From Methylobacterium sp. Leaf99 (GTDB lineage: Bacteria > Pseudomonadota > Alphaproteobacteria > Rhizobiales > Beijerinckiaceae): a stretch of DNA of 64,000 nt. Below the pieces are notes generated by a model. That model had not been told where the DNA came from, did not search any database, and saw nothing but the letters and a program-made list of their open reading frames with translations. Where the stretch lies: contig NZ_LMMU01000001.1 in assembly GCF_001422375.1 (NCBI RefSeq), forward strand, positions 889,235 through 953,234, written 5' to 3'. Position numbers and translations under genes: made by a program. This document shows positions 60,837 through 64,000 of the stretch, in pieces. Every line of letters begins with the position of its first letter. Position 1 is the first letter of the stretch.

Positions 60837-62288
60837 TCAAGCGACCTGCCGGGGAGCCCCTTTGGCCTGATAAGTCTGTGCCGTTCCCTTTTGAGTGCGC
60901 TTGGCCGCGTAGAGCGCTGCATCGGCGTGATGCAAAACCTTGTCGCGGTCGTGCAACGCTTCGCTCGACCAAGCGATGCCGATGGTACCCGTCACCCGTG
61001 CGATGTGACCCTGGTCATCCATAACGATCTCAAGGTCGTGCAGGAGGCGGCGCACCATCCGCTCCAGTCCAGCGCGATCGAGGCCGGTAGGTACGACGAC
61101 GGCAAACTCATCGCCCCCCAGACGTGCCGGGAGCCACCGCTCGTAGGAGGGTGAGCGCAGACGGTCGGCGACACGGCGTAGCACGGCGTCGCCCGCCGCA
61201 TGTCCAAGCGCATCGTTCACGGCCTTGAAGCCATCGAGATCGATCAGCACCACTCCCACGTCGCCATTCGCCGCGCGCGCCTCATTCAACCGCGCGTCGA
61301 GGACGCGGTGGAACTCTGCTCTGTTCGGCAGTTGCGTCAGATCGTCGGTGCGGGCCTGGCGTCGAAGCCGCGTCTCCAATCCATGCTGCTCGGTTATGTC
61401 CTGGATCAACCCAATAAGGGCGGCGGGCTTACCCTTGGCCAGCTCGATCTCACAGGAACATCGTACGCGCCGAGTGTTGCCCTTGGCGGTCACTAGGTCT
61501 GCCTCCAGTTCGAACGGCTCGCCCGTGTCCAGGGTGCGCATCACCGCGGTCCTGAAGGCGGTGCGGTCAGGCTCGGGGAAGGCACCCATGATATCCCCGG
61601 TCGGCTCACCGCCGCTAACGGGCAACTCGTGGATAGCGAAGACGCCATCCGACCAGGAAACGGATCGCTTCTCGATGTCGTACCGGTACGATCCCATGTC
61701 GGCCATGCGCTCGGCCTGCTTGAACTGGCGACGCTCGCGTTCCAAGCGTTTCACCGCCATCCGGTGCTCCTCGGCCATCTTTGCGGCACGGAGGGCAAGG
61801 GTCCGAGCCTCGATCAGGGCTTCGGCTACGCAAGCCAACTCCGCGAGAAGTTCGAGATCGACCGAAGTCGTATCACGAGGCTGCTCATCAAGGACGCAGA
61901 GTGTTCCGACAGTAACCCTATCGCCGTTAGGGCACCGGACGCGAACCGGCACGCCCGCGTAGTAGCGGATGTGCGGTTCGCCCGTGACGAACAGGCTCGT
62001 CGCGAAGCGCGGATCGAGGCTGGTATCGGCCACCGTCAACGGTGCTTCGGTCTCGAACACGATGGGGCAGAACGCCTGGGCACGCTGTGTCTCGGCTGCC
62101 AGAGGCCCGCAGCGCGCCTTGAACCACTGCCGCTCCGGGGCGACCAGGGTGATTGAGGACATGCCGGTTCCCAGCATGCGTTGTGCGACCTTGGCGAGGG
62201 CGTCAAACTCACGCTCAGGCGGCGTGTCGAGAAGGTTGATCTCGTTGAGTGCCTGTTGACGCAGTGCCTCGCGCTGTGTGTCCGACAT
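60837..62288 (-). CDS. GAF-PAS diguanylate cyclase
   Basis: A 483-residue signalling protein. Order: GAF domain (~20-165, INLLDTPPEREFDALAKVAQ), a linker helix, PAS domain (~195-310, GSYRYDIEKRSVSWSDGVFA), and a GGDEF domain with the intact active site LGGDEF at 390-395 (TDDLTQLPNRAEFHRVLDAR at its start). The inhibitory RxxD I-site is not seen at the usual place, so product inhibition may be lost. It makes c-di-GMP. No membrane segments. Confidence 0.9.
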   Translation of the reverse strand: MSDTQREALRQQALNEINLLDTPPEREFDALAKVAQRMLGTGMSSITLVAPERQWFKARCGPLAAETQRAQAFCPIVFETEAPLTVADTSLDPRFATSLFVTGEPHIRYYAGVPVRVRCPNGDRVTVGTLCVLDEQPRDTTSVDLELLAELACVAEALIEARTLALRAAKMAEEHRMAVKRLERERRQFKQAERMADMGSYRYDIEKRSVSWSDGVFAIHELPVSGGEPTGDIMGAFPEPDRTAFRTAVMRTLDTGEPFELEADLVTAKGNTRRVRCSCEIELAKGKPAALIGLIQDITEQHGLETRLRRQARTDDLTQLPNRAEFHRVLDARLNEARAANGDVGVVLIDLDGFKAVNDALGHAAGDAVLRRVADRLRSPSYERWLPARLGGDEFAVVVPTGLDRAGLERMVRRLLHDLEIVMDDQGHIARVTGTIGIAWSSEALHDRDKVLHHADAALYAAKRTQKGTAQTYQAKGAPRQVA

Positions 62289-62518
62289 GATCGTCTGCCA
62301 CCCGTGTGCGGTCCCATCGAGGCGAGGGCGCCGTCGTGTTGCATACGACGGACAGGCTTAAGTGAGTGTGACCTCAGCTGCGTTCTGAGTCCGGACCGGT
62401 TTTTGACCCACGAGTATGCCGGGGAGGGACTGCTGGGATCAGCTAATCTTCCTTGAGCCTTGGCGAAGCGGTTGTGCACCACGACCAAATTGACCGGCCT
62501 GTTTTGATGGTTCTTCCC

Positions 62519-62625
62519 GAAAGCCGACTGGCAACAAACCACCCAACTCGGTCGTAGAGCGGATGGACGGTTCCCGACCCAACCTGGACGTACGAGCAGA
62601 TTCCTTTGCTGCTACAAAGCGGACG
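62519..62625 (+). repeat. Interspersed intergenic repeat, copy D
   Basis: AAGCCGACTGGC, CCACCCAACTCGGTCGTAGA, GCGGATGGACGGTTCCCGAC and, after ~40 bases, CTACAAAGCGGACGTAGGCG. It aligns over ~100 bases with copy A. It fills most of the gap between the diguanylate cyclase and pirin genes. Confidence 0.55.
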
Positions 62626-62682
62626 TAGGCGCTCCCTTCGCCTCGCATCGACATGATCGCGTCCAACTGCCCAGGTCCGGGC

Positions 62683-63540
62683 TCAGCGGCGAGCGCGTGC
62701 GGCCATTGCGTGGACGGTCTCGCCGTCTCCGACCGTGCCGCCGCGGCAGACCTCGGCCTGCATATCGATGACGAAGGTCAGGACCACCGCATCACCGACG
62801 GCCTGCATCGGCATGTCCTCGGCCTCCGTCAACAGGCCGCTTTCGCCCTCGCCGAAGCTCTGGCCATCAGCTGTGACGGATCCTTCGAACACGAAGAAAT
62901 AGGTCTTGCGGCCGAGCTCTGTCGGCAGGATCGCGGTCCCACCTGCAGCGAGGTGGATGTCGCGGCAATGGACGGCGTTGCGGACGTGGAAGGGCGCCCC
63001 GCTTCCCGTCGGCCCGAAGACGTCGCGCCATGTGTTCGCCCGCGGTGCAGTCAGTCGGCCATGTTGAATGCCGGGTTCCAATGCCTCGGCGTGCGGCCGG
63101 ACGAAGATCTGCAGCATCCGCAGCGGCGGGTCGTCGTTGTGGACGCGCTCCTCGTGCCAAAAACCCCAACCGGCGTTCATGACCATGAGATGGTCCGCAT
63201 CGACTATGAGATGGCCGCCCTCGGGGTCGTCGTGGCGCATCACCCCAACCGGCACCCAGGAGACGATTTCGTCGACGACGTGCTCGTGGAGCTTGATGTG
63301 CGTTCCCGGCGCAAGGAACGATTCCATGATCGTCGCAAGCGGTCCGAGACCATGGTCCGGGTTTCCCGGCTCCAAGTGGCCCGGGAAATAGGCGCGGGCG
63401 ACGAACCCGTCGCTGTCGATGGCATCCTCGGTCGTTCGCATCGCCTTGTGGATCATCGTCGGGTCGACTTCCTGGGTCGGTACGCCGTTTGGCGGACGGG
63501 TCGCCGGATAACGTGGCCAGCCCTTCCGGGTGCCATACAA
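62683..63540 (-). CDS. Pirin family protein
   Basis: A 285-residue bicupin of the pirin / quercetinase-like family. The metal-binding part is FLAPGTHIKLHEHVVDEIVS (His-x-His) and GHLIVDADHLMVMNAGWGFW; NDDPPLRMLQIFVRP is another family mark. It may have dioxygenase or regulatory activity. Starts at 63540 or, more likely by family, near ATG 63456 (MIHKAMRTTEDA). Divergent from the regulator at 63629. Confidence 0.8.
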   Translation of the reverse strand: MYGTRKGWPRYPATRPPNGVPTQEVDPTMIHKAMRTTEDAIDSDGFVARAYFPGHLEPGNPDHGLGPLATIMESFLAPGTHIKLHEHVVDEIVSWVPVGVMRHDDPEGGHLIVDADHLMVMNAGWGFWHEERVHNDDPPLRMLQIFVRPHAEALEPGIQHGRLTAPRANTWRDVFGPTGSGAPFHVRNAVHCRDIHLAAGGTAILPTELGRKTYFFVFEGSVTADGQSFGEGESGLLTEAEDMPMQAVGDAVVLTFVIDMQAEVCRGGTVGDGETVHAMAARARR

Positions 63541-63628
63541 GATCCCGAGCGGCGTGCCGCCGTGTAACGTTTTGTGACAATGAAGCCTTTAGCGTTGTCG
63601 GCACGCCCGGTCCTCGTATGTTCGCGAC

Positions 63629-64000
63629 ATGACCGAGGGCCAAACCATCGTCATCGTCGAAGACGACGGCGACATCCGCACCCAGCTCGCCGCCTACCTG
63701 GAGGGTGAGGGGTTTCGCGTGGTCGGACTCGACGGTGGTGCAGGCCTCGACCGCCACCTAGCGGCCGGGCCGGCCCCGGACCTGATCGTGCTCGACTGGA
63801 TGCTGCCAGGCGAGGACGGCTTGTCGATCTGTCGGCGCCTGCGCGCGGCGGGCGGCCCGCCCGTCGTGATGCTCACCGCCAAGAACGAGGACATCGACCG
63901 GGTACTCGGTCTGGAGATGGGGGCGGACGACTACGTCTCGAAGCCGTTCAACCCGCGGGTGCTGCTCGCCCGCATCCGCGCCGTCCTGCGGCGGGCCCAT
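63629..64000 (+). CDS. OmpR-type response regulator, 5' part
   Basis: The first 124 residues of a response regulator are present; the window ends inside the gene. The receiver domain has IVIVEDDGDIRTQLAAYLE, the phospho-acceptor Asp56 in LIVLDWMLPGEDG, Thr in VVMLTAKNED and Lys in DDYVSKPFNPRVLLARI. The missing part should be a winged-helix DNA-binding domain. Likely partner: a histidine kinase beyond the window. Confidence 0.88.
   Translation, partial: MTEGQTIVIVEDDGDIRTQLAAYLEGEGFRVVGLDGGAGLDRHLAAGPAPDLIVLDWMLPGEDGLSICRRLRAAGGPPVVMLTAKNEDIDRVLGLEMGADDYVSKPFNPRVLLARIRAVLRRAH

Overview
The window is high-GC DNA with alphaproteobacterial features. Gene content, codon use, a GAAC-N7-GAAC LexA-type box, DUF6894, a sarcosine-free C1-type neighbourhood of Mo/W oxidoreductases and the style of the intergenic repeats all suggest Methylobacterium or Methylorubrum (inference; no 16S gene or marker is present). 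No rRNA or tRNA gene and no CRISPR array was seen. The many broken genes, IS remnants and interspersed repeats fit an accessory chromosomal region or a large plasmid.

Layout. 1-3.5 kb: a propeller-like hypothetical protein, an SDR and an AraC-type regulator. 3.5-6.4 kb: a degraded island with a PIN-domain toxin-antitoxin pair, a decapitated DUF5131 gene, a frameshifted serine recombinase and a HigBA pair. Both TA pairs have visible palindromic operators. 6.4-15.5 kb: an isopropanol/acetone catabolic unit made of a sigma-54 activator (acxR-like), a secondary alcohol dehydrogenase and acetone carboxylase acxABC. Upstream of acxA I find a 12/14 match to a -24/-12 promoter, a TTG start with a strong ribosome-binding site, and a 66-bp near-perfect inverted repeat carrying two sites 50 bp apart. 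15.5-21.2 kb: remnants (carrier protein, TonB receptor, alpha/beta hydrolase), then DJ-1/PfpI, SDR and a SrpA-type catalase, a secreted phospholipase-A2-like protein and an IS630 relic. 21.3-25.5 kb: cyoABCD quinol oxidase. 26.3-29.9 kb: a cobalamin riboswitch driving a siderophore-type TonB receptor translationally coupled to a DUF1624 membrane protein.

30-37 kb: an SDR/TetR divergon with a clear operator, a truncated RND pump, dinB and a DUF6894-topB pair sharing an intergenic SOS-box candidate. 37.5-46.5 kb: a complete kdpFABCDE potassium system with two extra tiny membrane ORFs and a PtsN-like EIIA gene at its end. 46.9-53.9 kb: quinone-oxidoreductase-like, PRISE-type reductase, ABM monooxygenase, aldo/keto reductase, then a second catalase-PfpI pair (about 90% and 86% identical by eye to the first) and a SnoaL-like protein. 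54-59.6 kb: a sulfite-oxidase-type molybdoenzyme and a paoABC-type aldehyde oxidoreductase. 59.6-64 kb: GGDEF and IS3 relics, a GAF-PAS-GGDEF protein, a pirin and the start of an OmpR-type response regulator cut by the window end.

Together the region looks like a stress and accessory-metabolism segment: oxidation of small ketones, alcohols and aldehydes, electrophile and peroxide defence, potassium scavenging, and respiration through a quinol oxidase.
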